This document shows, piece by piece, positions 6,887 through 14,514 of a DNA stretch of 15,757 nt. This DNA is from Muribaculaceae bacterium (GTDB lineage: Bacteria > Bacteroidota > Bacteroidia > Bacteroidales > Muribaculaceae): NCBI GenBank assembly GCA_016302215.1, contig JAEDNZ010000024.1, positions 1 to 15,757 of the forward strand. The letters are read 5' to 3'. Position 1 is the stretch's first letter, and every line of letters begins with the position of its first letter. Both the position numbers and the translations under genes were made by a program. Below the pieces are notes generated by a model. It ran no database searches and was not told the origin of the DNA. It saw only the letters and a program-made list of their open reading frames with translations.

Positions 6887-7441
6887 ATGAAACGCATCTC
6901 TATCATTGCACTCGTGTGCATGCTGTGCGCTGTAATGGCATCAGCTCAAATGACCAACCCCATACGCTGGCGCATGTCTGTCAAGATGGACAATGCCACC
7001 GAAGGCACCATCACGCTGCGCGCCGCCATCACTGACGGCTGGCATCTCTACGGCCTCTCCCTGCCTGAGAATGGGCCCAAGCCCACCAAGGTGGATTTCG
7101 CCAAGAGCACGGGCATCAAGCTCACCGGCTCGCTGACGCCGGCTCGCAAGCCCATTGTCAAGCACGACGATATGTTTGGCATGAAGCTATCGTTCTGGGC
7201 CGAGGACATCACGTTCACTCAGAAATTCAAGGTGACTGATGCCTCCAAAGCCAACGTGGAGGCCACGATATCATTTATGGGCTGCAACGACGAGAATTGT
7301 ATGCCACCCAAAACAGTCACGCTCAAATCAGCAGTGACGCCAAGCGGCAAAGCTAAGGAGAAATGCAGCGGCAAGTGCGGCAACTGCTCACACAAGAGCT
7401 GCGCCGCCGAGAGCAATAAGTGCAAATCCTCTTGCAAATAA
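6887..7441 (+). CDS. Secreted DsbD-alpha-like protein with cysteine-rich tail
   Basis: The start is placed at 6887 because MKRISIIALVCMLCAVMASA is a signal peptide; an ATG 123 bases upstream lies before the predicted promoter. The mature part (21-150) resembles the N-terminal alpha domain of DsbD, the periplasmic domain that passes electrons to partner proteins. Shared features with the DsbD encoded next door are GWHLYGLSLPENGPKPTKV (51-69) and the pair of cysteines in FMGCNDENCMPPK (C133, C138), spaced as in that protein. After residue 153 comes a tail not found in DsbD, with six cysteines in 24 residues (C160, C164, C167, C172, C179, C183) among Lys, Ser, Gly and His. Such a tail could bind metal or form disulfides. 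The gene lies 79 bases before dsbD on the same strand, and a shared role in periplasmic thiol chemistry is inferred. No membrane domain is present. Confidence 0.85.
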   Translation: MKRISIIALVCMLCAVMASAQMTNPIRWRMSVKMDNATEGTITLRAAITDGWHLYGLSLPENGPKPTKVDFAKSTGIKLTGSLTPARKPIVKHDDMFGMKLSFWAEDITFTQKFKVTDASKANVEATISFMGCNDENCMPPKTVTLKSAVTPSGKAKEKCSGKCGNCSHKSCAAESNKCKSSCK

Positions 7442-7520
7442 GCAGTCGGCATTGACGCGCCGAGCGTCGCAACAATACATCATACACCACTCACCCCCAC
7501 CCTCACACATTATCACCTAT

Positions 7521-9512
7521 ATGAGAAAAGCCCTCGCGCTGCTATCACTGCTTGTGATAAGCCGCCTCGCCGCTATGGCCGCGCTGCCATCTCACGTCAC
7601 ATGGACCACTGATATAGAGTCAAAGACGCCCACCTCCGGTGTCATCAAATGGACAGCCGCCATCGAAGACGGCTGGCACATCTATGGCCTCGAGATGCCC
7701 GACATCAAAGACGCCTCTATGCCCAACCCAACGACTATCACCATCAACCCGGCCGAGGGCTTGGTGCTCGACGGCACAATTAAGGCATCAGTGGCGGCAA
7801 ACACCCATTTTGACGACCTGCTCAAGCTCAACCTGCCGTGGTATGAGGGCAAGGTGACATTCACCCAGGCATATACCCTGGCCGAAGGCTGCACCGGCGT
7901 CAACATCACCGGCACTATCAACTATATGTCGTGCACAGCCACGGCATGCACACCTCCGGCCAAGGAGAAATTCAGCATCACCGTGGGCGAGCCTACGGCA
8001 GTAGCCGCCGACACCGTGACGGCCGCCGCTACGGCGCCCGTGGTAAGCCACAGCAGCAAAGGCAGCGGCGCCGACTGGTGGCAACCGGTGACCATGGAGG
8101 CGACACAAGGCCAATCAGCCACACCCACGAGCGACTCGCCTTGGTGGGTAATCCTCGGATTAGGCTTCTTGGGCGGGTTGGTGGCGCTGCTCACCCCCTG
8201 TGTGTGGCCGATGATACCAATGACCGTGAGCTTCTTCCTCAAGAAAGGGCGCAGCCGCCGGCGCTCCATCACCGATGCTATCACCTATGCTGTGAGCATC
8301 ATAGTGATATATCTGGTGCTCGGCATCGCCATCACCATGGCGTTTGGGGCGAGCAAGCTCAATGATATCGCCACCTCGGCGCTGTTCAATGTGCTATTCT
8401 TCGCGCTTCTGGTGGTCTTTGCGGTGTCGTTCTTCGGCGCATTTGAGATCAAGCTGCCGTCACGCTGGTCCAACGCTATTGACAGCAAGGCCGAATCGAC
8501 CACCGGCTTTTTGAGCATCTTCTTCATGGCATTCACGCTGGTATTGGTGTCATTCTCGTGCACCGGCCCCATCATAGGCACACTGCTTGTGGAGGCCGTG
8601 TCGCAGGGGTCCATCCTCGGCCCGGCATTAGGCATGGGCGGTTTTGCGTTGGGCATGGCACTGCCCTTCGGCCTCTTTGCCTTCTTCCCGTCGATGCTCA
8701 AGGAGATGCCCAAATCAGGCTCGTGGCTCAACACCGTCAAGGTGGTGTTAGGCTTTATCGAGCTGATACTCTCACTCAAATTCCTGTCAGTAGCCGACCT
8801 GGCCTATGGGTGGCGTATTCTGGACCGCGAGGTGTTTGTAGCGCTATGGATAGTGCTGTTTGCCCTGATGGGAATGTATCTGCTGGGCAAGCTGCGTTTC
8901 CCCCACGACGATGACAGCAGGGGCGGACGTGTAGGCGTAGGGCGCTTTTTCCTCGCCACGGCATCGCTGGCCTTCGCCGTGTATCTGCTGCCCGGCTTGT
9001 GGGGCGCGCCGCTCAAGAGCATCAGCGCCTTTGCGCCGCCGCTCAACACACAGGACTTCAACCTCTACGGCGGCACCTTCCGCGAGTTTGACAACTATGA
9101 CGAAGGTATGCAATACGCCAAAGACAACAATATGCCCGTCATCGTAGATTTCTCCGGCTATGCCTGCGTCAACTGCCGCAAGATGGAGGGCGCTGTCTTT
9201 GACACCGAGCGAGTGCGCAACGTCATAGAGCAAGGCTATGTGCTTATCAAGCTTATGGTAGATGACAAAGCACCGCTCGACGAGCCTTACACCGTGCAAG
9301 AGTATGGCGGCACCACCGACATTGAGACCGTAGGCGAGCAATGGAGCTATCTGCAGCGCCACAAGTTTGACATCTCCTCGCAGCCATACTATGTGCTGCT
9401 TGACAACGACGGCCTGCCACTGGCGCCCGCTCGCGTGTATGACGAGAACATAGATGCCTTCGTGGTGTGGCTCGAACAAGGACTTGACAATTATAAAAGT
9501 AAAAAAGATTAG
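7521..9512 (+). CDS. dsbD: Thiol:disulfide interchange protein DsbD
   Basis: DsbD moves reducing power from cytoplasmic thioredoxin across the inner membrane to periplasmic proteins. The 663-residue protein contains all three domains. After a signal peptide (1-21) comes the alpha domain (about 22-155) with GWHIYGLEMP and the cysteine pair C138 and C143 in MSCTATACTPP. A linker follows. The membrane beta domain (about 207-500, eight segments) has C227 in LLTPCVWPMIP and C347 in VSFSCTGPIIG. The thioredoxin-like gamma domain (about 515-655) has the active site C549-V-N-C552 (CVAC in E. coli). All six redox cysteines are therefore present. I chose 7521 over an upstream in-frame ATG at 7452 because the signal peptide begins there. 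mazG starts 10 bases after the stop, so the two are probably cotranscribed. Confidence 0.96.
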   Translation: MRKALALLSLLVISRLAAMAALPSHVTWTTDIESKTPTSGVIKWTAAIEDGWHIYGLEMPDIKDASMPNPTTITINPAEGLVLDGTIKASVAANTHFDDLLKLNLPWYEGKVTFTQAYTLAEGCTGVNITGTINYMSCTATACTPPAKEKFSITVGEPTAVAADTVTAAATAPVVSHSSKGSGADWWQPVTMEATQGQSATPTSDSPWWVILGLGFLGGLVALLTPCVWPMIPMTVSFFLKKGRSRRRSITDAITYAVSIIVIYLVLGIAITMAFGASKLNDIATSALFNVLFFALLVVFAVSFFGAFEIKLPSRWSNAIDSKAESTTGFLSIFFMAFTLVLVSFSCTGPIIGTLLVEAVSQGSILGPALGMGGFALGMALPFGLFAFFPSMLKEMPKSGSWLNTVKVVLGFIELILSLKFLSVADLAYGWRILDREVFVALWIVLFALMGMYLLGKLRFPHDDDSRGGRVGVGRFFLATASLAFAVYLLPGLWGAPLKSISAFAPPLNTQDFNLYGGTFREFDNYDEGMQYAKDNNMPVIVDFSGYACVNCRKMEGAVFDTERVRNVIEQGYVLIKLMVDDKAPLDEPYTVQEYGGTTDIETVGEQWSYLQRHKFDISSQPYYVLLDNDGLPLAPARVYDENIDAFVVWLEQGLDNYKSKKD

Positions 9513-9522
9513 GTAACGACAA

Positions 9523-10311
9523 ATGTCACACACACGACAACAACGGCTCGAGGCGCTGGGGCGCGTCCTCGACACTCTCGACATTCTCAGAGTCAAATGC
9601 CCCTGGGACGCCAAGCAGACCAACGAGAGCCTGCGCCCCAACACTATCGAAGAGGTATATGAGCTGGCCCAGGCGCTGCTTGACGGCGACGTGGCCGACA
9701 CGCGCAAGGAGTTAGGCGATGTGTTGCTACACATCTTCTTCTACTCCAAGATCGCCGATGAGCAAGGCCAATTTGACATCGCCGACGTGTGCGACGCGCT
9801 CAATCAAAAGCTGATATTCCGCCACCCTCACGTCTTCGGAGAGGTAAAGGTGAGCGATGCTCACGAGGTGGAGCAAAACTGGGAGCAGATTAAGCTCAAA
9901 GAACGCGATGGCAACCGCACGGTTCTTGCCGGTGTGCCGCAAGCGCTGCCGGCGCTCGTCAAGGCCTTCAGAGTGCAGGAGAAAGCTGCCAACGTGGGCT
10001 TTGACTGGGAGCAACCGCAGCAGGTGTGGGACAAGGTGCGCGAAGAAATCGCCGAAGTAGATGAGGCCATCGCCGCCGGCAAGGTAGCAGACATAGAGTC
10101 CGAGTTTGGCGACCTCCTCTTCAGCGTCATCAACGCCGCACGCCTGTATAAAGTCAATCCAGAAAACGCCCTCGAACGCACTAACCGCAAGTTTATCAGG
10201 CGCTTCGGCTACATAGAGCAAGCCGCCAAAGACCAAGGCACCTCGCTCAAAGATATGTCGCTTGAGGCTATGGAGCAGCTGTGGCAGCAAGCCAAAGAGG
10301 CTGAGAAATAG
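9523..10311 (+). CDS. mazG: Nucleoside triphosphate pyrophosphohydrolase MazG
   Basis: MazG hydrolyses nucleoside triphosphates to monophosphates and pyrophosphate, cleaning the nucleotide pool and influencing the stringent response in E. coli. The 262 residues are the usual full-length form with two MazG folds. The first has the metal-binding pattern EEVYE (43-47) with KELGD (62-66). The second has EEIAEVDE (174-181) with EFGD (194-197). The N-terminal KCPWDAKQTNESLRP and the central ALPALVKAFRVQEKAANVGFD segments are family hallmarks. The start at 9523 is 10 bases after dsbD, and topB follows after 30 bases, so it sits inside a plus-strand transcription unit. Nothing in the sequence is unusual. 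Confidence 0.97.
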   Translation: MSHTRQQRLEALGRVLDTLDILRVKCPWDAKQTNESLRPNTIEEVYELAQALLDGDVADTRKELGDVLLHIFFYSKIADEQGQFDIADVCDALNQKLIFRHPHVFGEVKVSDAHEVEQNWEQIKLKERDGNRTVLAGVPQALPALVKAFRVQEKAANVGFDWEQPQQVWDKVREEIAEVDEAIAAGKVADIESEFGDLLFSVINAARLYKVNPENALERTNRKFIRRFGYIEQAAKDQGTSLKDMSLEAMEQLWQQAKEAEK

Positions 10312-10341
10312 TATATAGTAACGCAATCAGTGTGAGGAGCA

Positions 10342-12432
10342 ATGCGCTTGTGTATTACCGAGAAGCCCAGCGTAGCTAAGGATATCGCTGCGATACTCAA
10401 AGCCACCACGCGGCGCGACGGATACTACGAGGGCGGCGAGTGGTGTGTCACCTGGACCTACGGGCATCTCTGCTGCCTCAAAGACCCCGGCGACTACTCG
10501 CCGTCGTGGCAGCACTGGACACTCTCGGCGCTGCCTATGATACCTCAGCGCTTTGGCATCAAAGTGATAAATGAGAAAATCATCAAGCAGCAGTTTGCCG
10601 TCATCAAAAAACTCATAGCACAAGCCGACGAGGTCATAAACTGTGGCGATGCCGGCCAAGAGGGCGAGCTGATACAGCGCTGGGTGATGCAAAAAGCCGG
10701 CATCAAATGTCCGGTCAGGCGCTTGTGGATATCATCGCTCACCGATGAGTCTATCCGCGAAGGCTTCAAGGCCTTACAGCCACAGGAGCACTACGAGCGG
10801 CTATACCACGCCGGCCTCTCGCGCGCCATCGGCGATTGGGTGCTGGGCATCAACGCCACGCGACTCTACTCGCTGAAATACTCTCAGCGAGGCAATGTGC
10901 TGTCAGTGGGGCGCGTGCAGACGCCCACGCTGGCGCTGATAGTGCAGCGCCACCACGAGATAGCCAACTTTGTGCCGCAAGACTACTGGGAGCTGCGCAC
11001 CATCTACAAAGATGTGACTTTCGCCGCCACAAAAGGCAAATTTGACGACCCCGCCAAGGCTCAAGCCGTGGTGGATAGCATCGCCGCAGCACCATTTGTA
11101 GTCAGCGACATCACCGAGAAAAAAGGGCGCGAGGCGCCGCCACGCCTCTTTGACCTCACCTCGCTGCAAGTGGAGTGCAACCGCAAGTGGGGCTGGAGCG
11201 CCGACACCACCTTGCAGCTGATACAATCGCTCTACGAGAAAAAAGTCACCACATATCCGCGCGTTGACACCACCTACCTCTCCGAGGACCTATACCCCAA
11301 GATTGGCGACATACTGCGCAAGATGACGCCCTATGCTGACCGCACCGCGCCCATCCTTGCCGACAAGATACCCCACTCTAAAAAAGTGTTTGACAACGCC
11401 AAGGTCACTGACCACCACGCCATAATACCCACAGGCCAGTCGCCGGCGGCGCTCGTAGGCGATGAGCGCAAGCTCTACCACTTGATAGCCATGCGCTTCA
11501 TCGCAGCCTTCTATCCCGACTGCCAGTATATGCAGACCATCGTGGAGGGCAAGGCCGCCGAGGTGGATTTCCGCGCCACAGGCAAGGTGATTACCGCCCC
11601 GGGGTGGCGTGCGCTCTACGCCGGCAGCGATGAAGGCAAAGACTCGGGCGATGCTGACAGCAGCGCCGACACCGCCATCTTGCCGCCTTTCACCAAAGGT
11701 GAGAGCGGGCCGCACACGCCATCGCTGGCCAAAAAGACCACCCAGCCACCAAAATATTACACCGAGGGCACGCTGCTGCGCGCCATGGAGGGCGCCGGCA
11801 AGACCGTCGATGACGAAGAGCTGCGCGAGGCAATGAAAGAAAACGGCATAGGGCGCCCCTCGACGCGCTCGGCTATCATCGAGACACTGTTCAAGCGCAA
11901 GTATATCTATCGCGAGCGCAAAAACATTATGGCATCGCAGGCCGGCATCGACCTGATAGCATTGATATCGGAGGAGCTGCTCAAGAGCGCTAAGCTCACC
12001 GGCATCTGGGAGAACAGGCTGCGCCGCATCGAGCGCGGCGACTACTCGCCGGCTGAGTTTATTGACGGCATCAAGGCCATGATAAGCTCTATCGTGCTCA
12101 ACGTCATGCGCGACAACTCTGACCGCCGTATCATCGTGGACCAAAGCAGCGACGACGCAGCCCAATCGTCAGGCACCAAGGGCAAGAAGAGCGCCCGCGC
12201 CCGCGCCACCAAGAGCACCGCTGCCGGCGGACAGAGAGCGCCGCGCATACGCAGCATCGCCGAAATCCCCTGCCCCATCTGCGGCGAAGGGCATCTGCTC
12301 AAAGGGCGCAGCGCCTACGGCTGCTCGCGATATGCCTCGGGCTGCCCCTTGCGCCTCAACTTCGAGCAATATCCTGCCGACTTGACACCGGCCAAACTGC
12401 GCGACAAAATCAAAAAGGAATATAAGCCATGA
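10342..12432 (+). CDS. topB: DNA topoisomerase III (type IA)
   Basis: This 696-residue enzyme relaxes negatively supercoiled and decatenates DNA by passing a strand through a transient single-strand break. The N-terminal TOPRIM domain has the catalytic glutamate E7 in ITEKPSVAKDIA and the acidic motif GDAGQEGEL (102-110, D103 and E107), the DAGxEGE variant common in bacterial TopB proteins. The active-site tyrosine is Y305 in TTYPRVDTTYLSEDLYP, and SVGRVQTPTLALI (188-200) is another hallmark. A Lys/Arg/Ala/Ser-rich linker (about 602-642) leads to a C-terminal zinc-finger-like motif with C644, C647, C661 and C668. The stop codon overlaps the start of the next small gene (ATGA). Bacteroidetes often carry extra topB copies on conjugative elements. 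Here the neighbours are housekeeping genes, so this is probably the chromosomal copy. Confidence 0.95.
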   Translation: MRLCITEKPSVAKDIAAILKATTRRDGYYEGGEWCVTWTYGHLCCLKDPGDYSPSWQHWTLSALPMIPQRFGIKVINEKIIKQQFAVIKKLIAQADEVINCGDAGQEGELIQRWVMQKAGIKCPVRRLWISSLTDESIREGFKALQPQEHYERLYHAGLSRAIGDWVLGINATRLYSLKYSQRGNVLSVGRVQTPTLALIVQRHHEIANFVPQDYWELRTIYKDVTFAATKGKFDDPAKAQAVVDSIAAAPFVVSDITEKKGREAPPRLFDLTSLQVECNRKWGWSADTTLQLIQSLYEKKVTTYPRVDTTYLSEDLYPKIGDILRKMTPYADRTAPILADKIPHSKKVFDNAKVTDHHAIIPTGQSPAALVGDERKLYHLIAMRFIAAFYPDCQYMQTIVEGKAAEVDFRATGKVITAPGWRALYAGSDEGKDSGDADSSADTAILPPFTKGESGPHTPSLAKKTTQPPKYYTEGTLLRAMEGAGKTVDDEELREAMKENGIGRPSTRSAIIETLFKRKYIYRERKNIMASQAGIDLIALISEELLKSAKLTGIWENRLRRIERGDYSPAEFIDGIKAMISSIVLNVMRDNSDRRIIVDQSSDDAAQSSGTKGKKSARARATKSTAAGGQRAPRIRSIAEIPCPICGEGHLLKGRSAYGCSRYASGCPLRLNFEQYPADLTPAKLRDKIKKEYKP

Positions 12433-12599
12433 CAGCGCAAATCATCATCGTGGCGATAGTGGTCATCGCCGCCGCACTGCTCTTGATACGCAGCCTTAAG
12501 CGCGGCGCCACATCATGCTGCGACCACGACGGATGCAGCGCATGCTCCTCCAACTGCCACAGCGCGTGCCGACACCACAACGGCGAGCCCAAGCATTGA
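12429..12599 (+). CDS. Small cysteine-rich membrane protein, FeoB-associated-like
   Basis: A 56-residue frame starts at an ATG whose last bases overlap the topB stop codon (ATGA), a common sign of translational coupling. Residues 3-21 form one strongly hydrophobic membrane segment, followed by the basic RSLKRG, and then a tail with six cysteines: C30, C31, C36, C39, C43 and C47, with histidines at 33, 44, 49 and 50. This layout resembles the small FeoB-associated cysteine-rich membrane proteins found with ferrous iron transporters in Bacteroidetes and Firmicutes. The match is by architecture only. No feoA or feoB is in the window. With the tail after the basic residues, the cysteines are probably cytoplasmic by the positive-inside rule. 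Metal binding is an inference. The gene is credible because of the coupling and the clean hydrophobic-then-cysteine composition. Confidence 0.75.
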   Translation: MTAQIIIVAIVVIAAALLLIRSLKRGATSCCDHDGCSACSSNCHSACRHHNGEPKH

Positions 12600-12628
12600 T
12601 TATCTCGCACGCTGCCGCCGGGCGCGCT

Positions 12629-12865
12629 CTATACCTCACGCCTGTCGAGGATGGCGCGTGCGCGCTCAGCCTGAGCCTTCGGCACCATTATCTCGATAGA
12701 CGCCCACGTAGCCGTCATCGGATAGACTGATGCTATGACACCGTTGTTGACCACACACGTGATGCCGTAATTTTCCAACATACCTTTGGCTAAGGAAGCC
12801 TCAGCCTCGCTGCTATACGACCGCACCATAGTCCATGCAGCCTTGTCATCGTTGTGCTTTTTCAT
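12629..12865 (-). CDS. DUF2007 domain protein
   Basis: This 78-residue protein looks like the DUF2007 family (called putative signal-transducing protein in databases), small proteins with a ferredoxin-like fold. The visible pattern is WTMVRSYSSEAEASLAKGML, then ENYGITCVVNN, then a strand with IEIMVPKAQAERARAIL, which fits beta-alpha-beta order and family length. No function is established that I know of. It is the last gene of the minus-strand run that enters the window at 15757, starting 18 bases after the acyltransferase stop. It converges with the plus-strand run ending at 12599, with only 29 bases between and no convincing terminator there. Confidence 0.85.
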   Translation of the reverse strand: MKKHNDDKAAWTMVRSYSSEAEASLAKGMLENYGITCVVNNGVIASVYPMTATWASIEIMVPKAQAERARAILDRREV

Positions 12866-12883
12866 CGTAATATTGACTATAAG

Positions 12884-13933
12884 TTAATTTATACCAAACA
12901 GCACTCTCAGCACAGCATAGCGGCGCAAGAGCACGCGATGCACTATTACAGGCAACACCACCCCGGCCACGACCACGGCAGCAGCACCGGCCACAAAAGC
13001 GAGCTCGCCTTGCGCTGCCGTCAGCGACAGCTTGGCGGTCACCACCTTTGCAAAGCCCATAAATGTGGTGTGCAGCAGATAGATAATGTATGTCGAGGAG
13101 GCCATAGGCAGCAGCAAGCGCCGGCTCACCATAGAGCCCTCAATGATTTTTGCCAACGACAGCATAGCCACCGTGCCCGACATTGCCGTAGCCACAGCCA
13201 CGGGCATAAAGTCGCCTACCCTGCCATCATCGCCAAAGAGCGCTATGCACCCCACAAAGGCTACCGCCGACACCACAAAGCCACACAGCGACGCGCGACG
13301 CGACACCTGCCGCATAGCCTCGTTATCGAAGACTACAACGCCAAGCATGAAATACACAAACATCTTGCATAGCTGACTTATGCATAGCACATCTATGTCA
13401 ATATCAAAGCAAGCAAGCACTGCCGCCGCCACAAGCAGCACAAGCCGCGAGCCTCGCGTCACAAACAGCCTGACGATGAGAAACATCCACCATAATGCCC
13501 AGATAAACCATAAGAAGAAACCGGCCTCGGGATAATACAACATTCGCACAAACGACAGCGGCGTGGTCGGATGCTCCACAGCGAGTGACCCTTGCGTGAG
13601 CAGCTTCACACATATTATTAGCACCGAAGCGGTGAGATAGGGCACCATAAGGCGCAGCGCCTTCTTGCGCACAAAAGCGGCATAGCTCTCGCCGGCCTTC
13701 AGCCCTACGGCATAGATGGCGCCGCTGACAAAGAGAAACAGCGGCATGTGGAACGTATATATCACATTATGCAGCCATATCCACCACGCCGGGCTATCGT
13801 CAGGGATATAGTAGCCTATGACCACCAATACGATGCACAGCACCTTGGCAATGTCAAAAAATGGAATATATCTGCCCCGCGGGGCGGTGTGATGTTGTTG
13901 CATATACATGGTCCTCTGCGTGATTACAGGCAT
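12884..13933 (-). CDS. Acyltransferase family 3 membrane protein, conserved His replaced by Tyr
   Basis: This is an integral membrane protein of 349 residues with about ten hydrophobic segments, matching the acyltransferase-3 family (OafA/YrhL type), which O-acylates sugars of surface polysaccharides or other envelope molecules. The first segment FFDIAKVLCIVLVVIGYYIP (25-44) and the following IYTFHMPLFLFVSGAIY (58-74) are characteristic. In most members the first segment ends in a glycine-histidine pair, and that histidine is thought to be catalytic. Here the residue is Y41. A related activity with another residue or a loss of activity is possible. The downstream His62 in FHMPLF is kept. The start could be 13933, 13909 or 13903; I keep 13933, 17 bases after the cyclo-ligase gene, without strong support. 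The substrate is unknown. Confidence 0.88.
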   Translation of the reverse strand: MPVITQRTMYMQQHHTAPRGRYIPFFDIAKVLCIVLVVIGYYIPDDSPAWWIWLHNVIYTFHMPLFLFVSGAIYAVGLKAGESYAAFVRKKALRLMVPYLTASVLIICVKLLTQGSLAVEHPTTPLSFVRMLYYPEAGFFLWFIWALWWMFLIVRLFVTRGSRLVLLVAAAVLACFDIDIDVLCISQLCKMFVYFMLGVVVFDNEAMRQVSRRASLCGFVVSAVAFVGCIALFGDDGRVGDFMPVAVATAMSGTVAMLSLAKIIEGSMVSRRLLLPMASSTYIIYLLHTTFMGFAKVVTAKLSLTAAQGELAFVAGAAAVVVAGVVLPVIVHRVLLRRYAVLRVLFGIN

Positions 13934-13950
13934 TGCTCGGCGAAGTATCG

Positions 13951-14514
13951 CTACCTGCCGCTGCTATGCTTGGTATTAATAAATGCTGATGGCGTCACCA
14001 CATAGTGCACCGCCACATCGTGCTCTTCGGCCGGCACTTCATCTACCAGCTGGAAGTCATAAGCCACACCCATCGTGGTGGCTCTGGCCTCGCACAGCAA
14101 GCGGTCATAGAAGCCCTTGCCGCGCCCCAGGCGGTTGCCGTGGCGGTCATAGGCCACAGCCGGCACCACTATCAGGTCAATCTTGTCCACATCTACCACA
14201 TCATCGCCGGTAGGCTCCTCAATGCAGAAAGCTCCGATGTGCATACGGCTGCGGTCGTAGGGTAAGATCTCGAGGTTGACGCCATTGACGCGAGGCAGAT
14301 AGAAGTGTTTGCGAGTGTGCCATCTGTCTATGAATTCGCGCGTGGAAATTTCATCAGGCAGCGAGTGATACATCAGCACATTCTCTGCCATCATAAAAGC
14401 CGCCGACTGCTCCACGGCGGCAAAGACGGCGTCGGCAGCCGCGATGCGCTCGGCGTCATCGAGCATAGCCTTGCAGGCCTTGATTTTTAAGCGTAGTGAG
14501 TGTTTGTCAATCAT
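13951..14514 (-). CDS. 5-formyltetrahydrofolate cyclo-ligase
   Basis: This enzyme uses ATP to convert 5-formyltetrahydrofolate to 5,10-methenyltetrahydrofolate, returning a stored folate to one-carbon metabolism in the cytoplasm. The 187 residues are the normal length. The N-terminus has the basic LRLKIKACKA pattern, the middle has YHSLPDEISTREFI (49-62) and FYLPRVNG, and the glycine-rich ATP-binding signature GRGKGFYDRLL is at 130-140, followed by AYDFQLVDEVPAEEHDVAV. The start codon overlaps the stop of the upstream protease gene by the ATGA arrangement, indicating cotranscription and coupled translation. The gene is also called ygfA or fau in other bacteria. Confidence 0.96.
   Translation of the reverse strand: MIDKHSLRLKIKACKAMLDDAERIAAADAVFAAVEQSAAFMMAENVLMYHSLPDEISTREFIDRWHTRKHFYLPRVNGVNLEILPYDRSRMHIGAFCIEEPTGDDVVDVDKIDLIVVPAVAYDRHGNRLGRGKGFYDRLLCEARATTMGVAYDFQLVDEVPAEEHDVAVHYVVTPSAFINTKHSSGR

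Noticed and set aside
7452..7520. Upstream extension of dsbD from an ATG at 7452
   Set aside because: The added 23 residues are not typical of the family, and the signal peptide begins at 7521.
8844..9734. 296-residue open frame on the minus strand opposite dsbD and mazG
   Set aside because: It spans the boundary of two well supported genes on the other strand and shows no recognisable domain.
11290..12165. 291-residue open frame on the minus strand opposite topB
   Set aside because: It overlaps the topoisomerase core completely, and composition alone explains the lack of stops.
10342..12432. topB as a sign of a conjugative element
   Set aside because: No mobilisation, transfer or integrase gene is nearby, and the neighbours are housekeeping genes.
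12600..12628. Terminator between the convergent runs
   Set aside because: Only a short stem with a mismatch and no U run can be drawn in these 29 bases.
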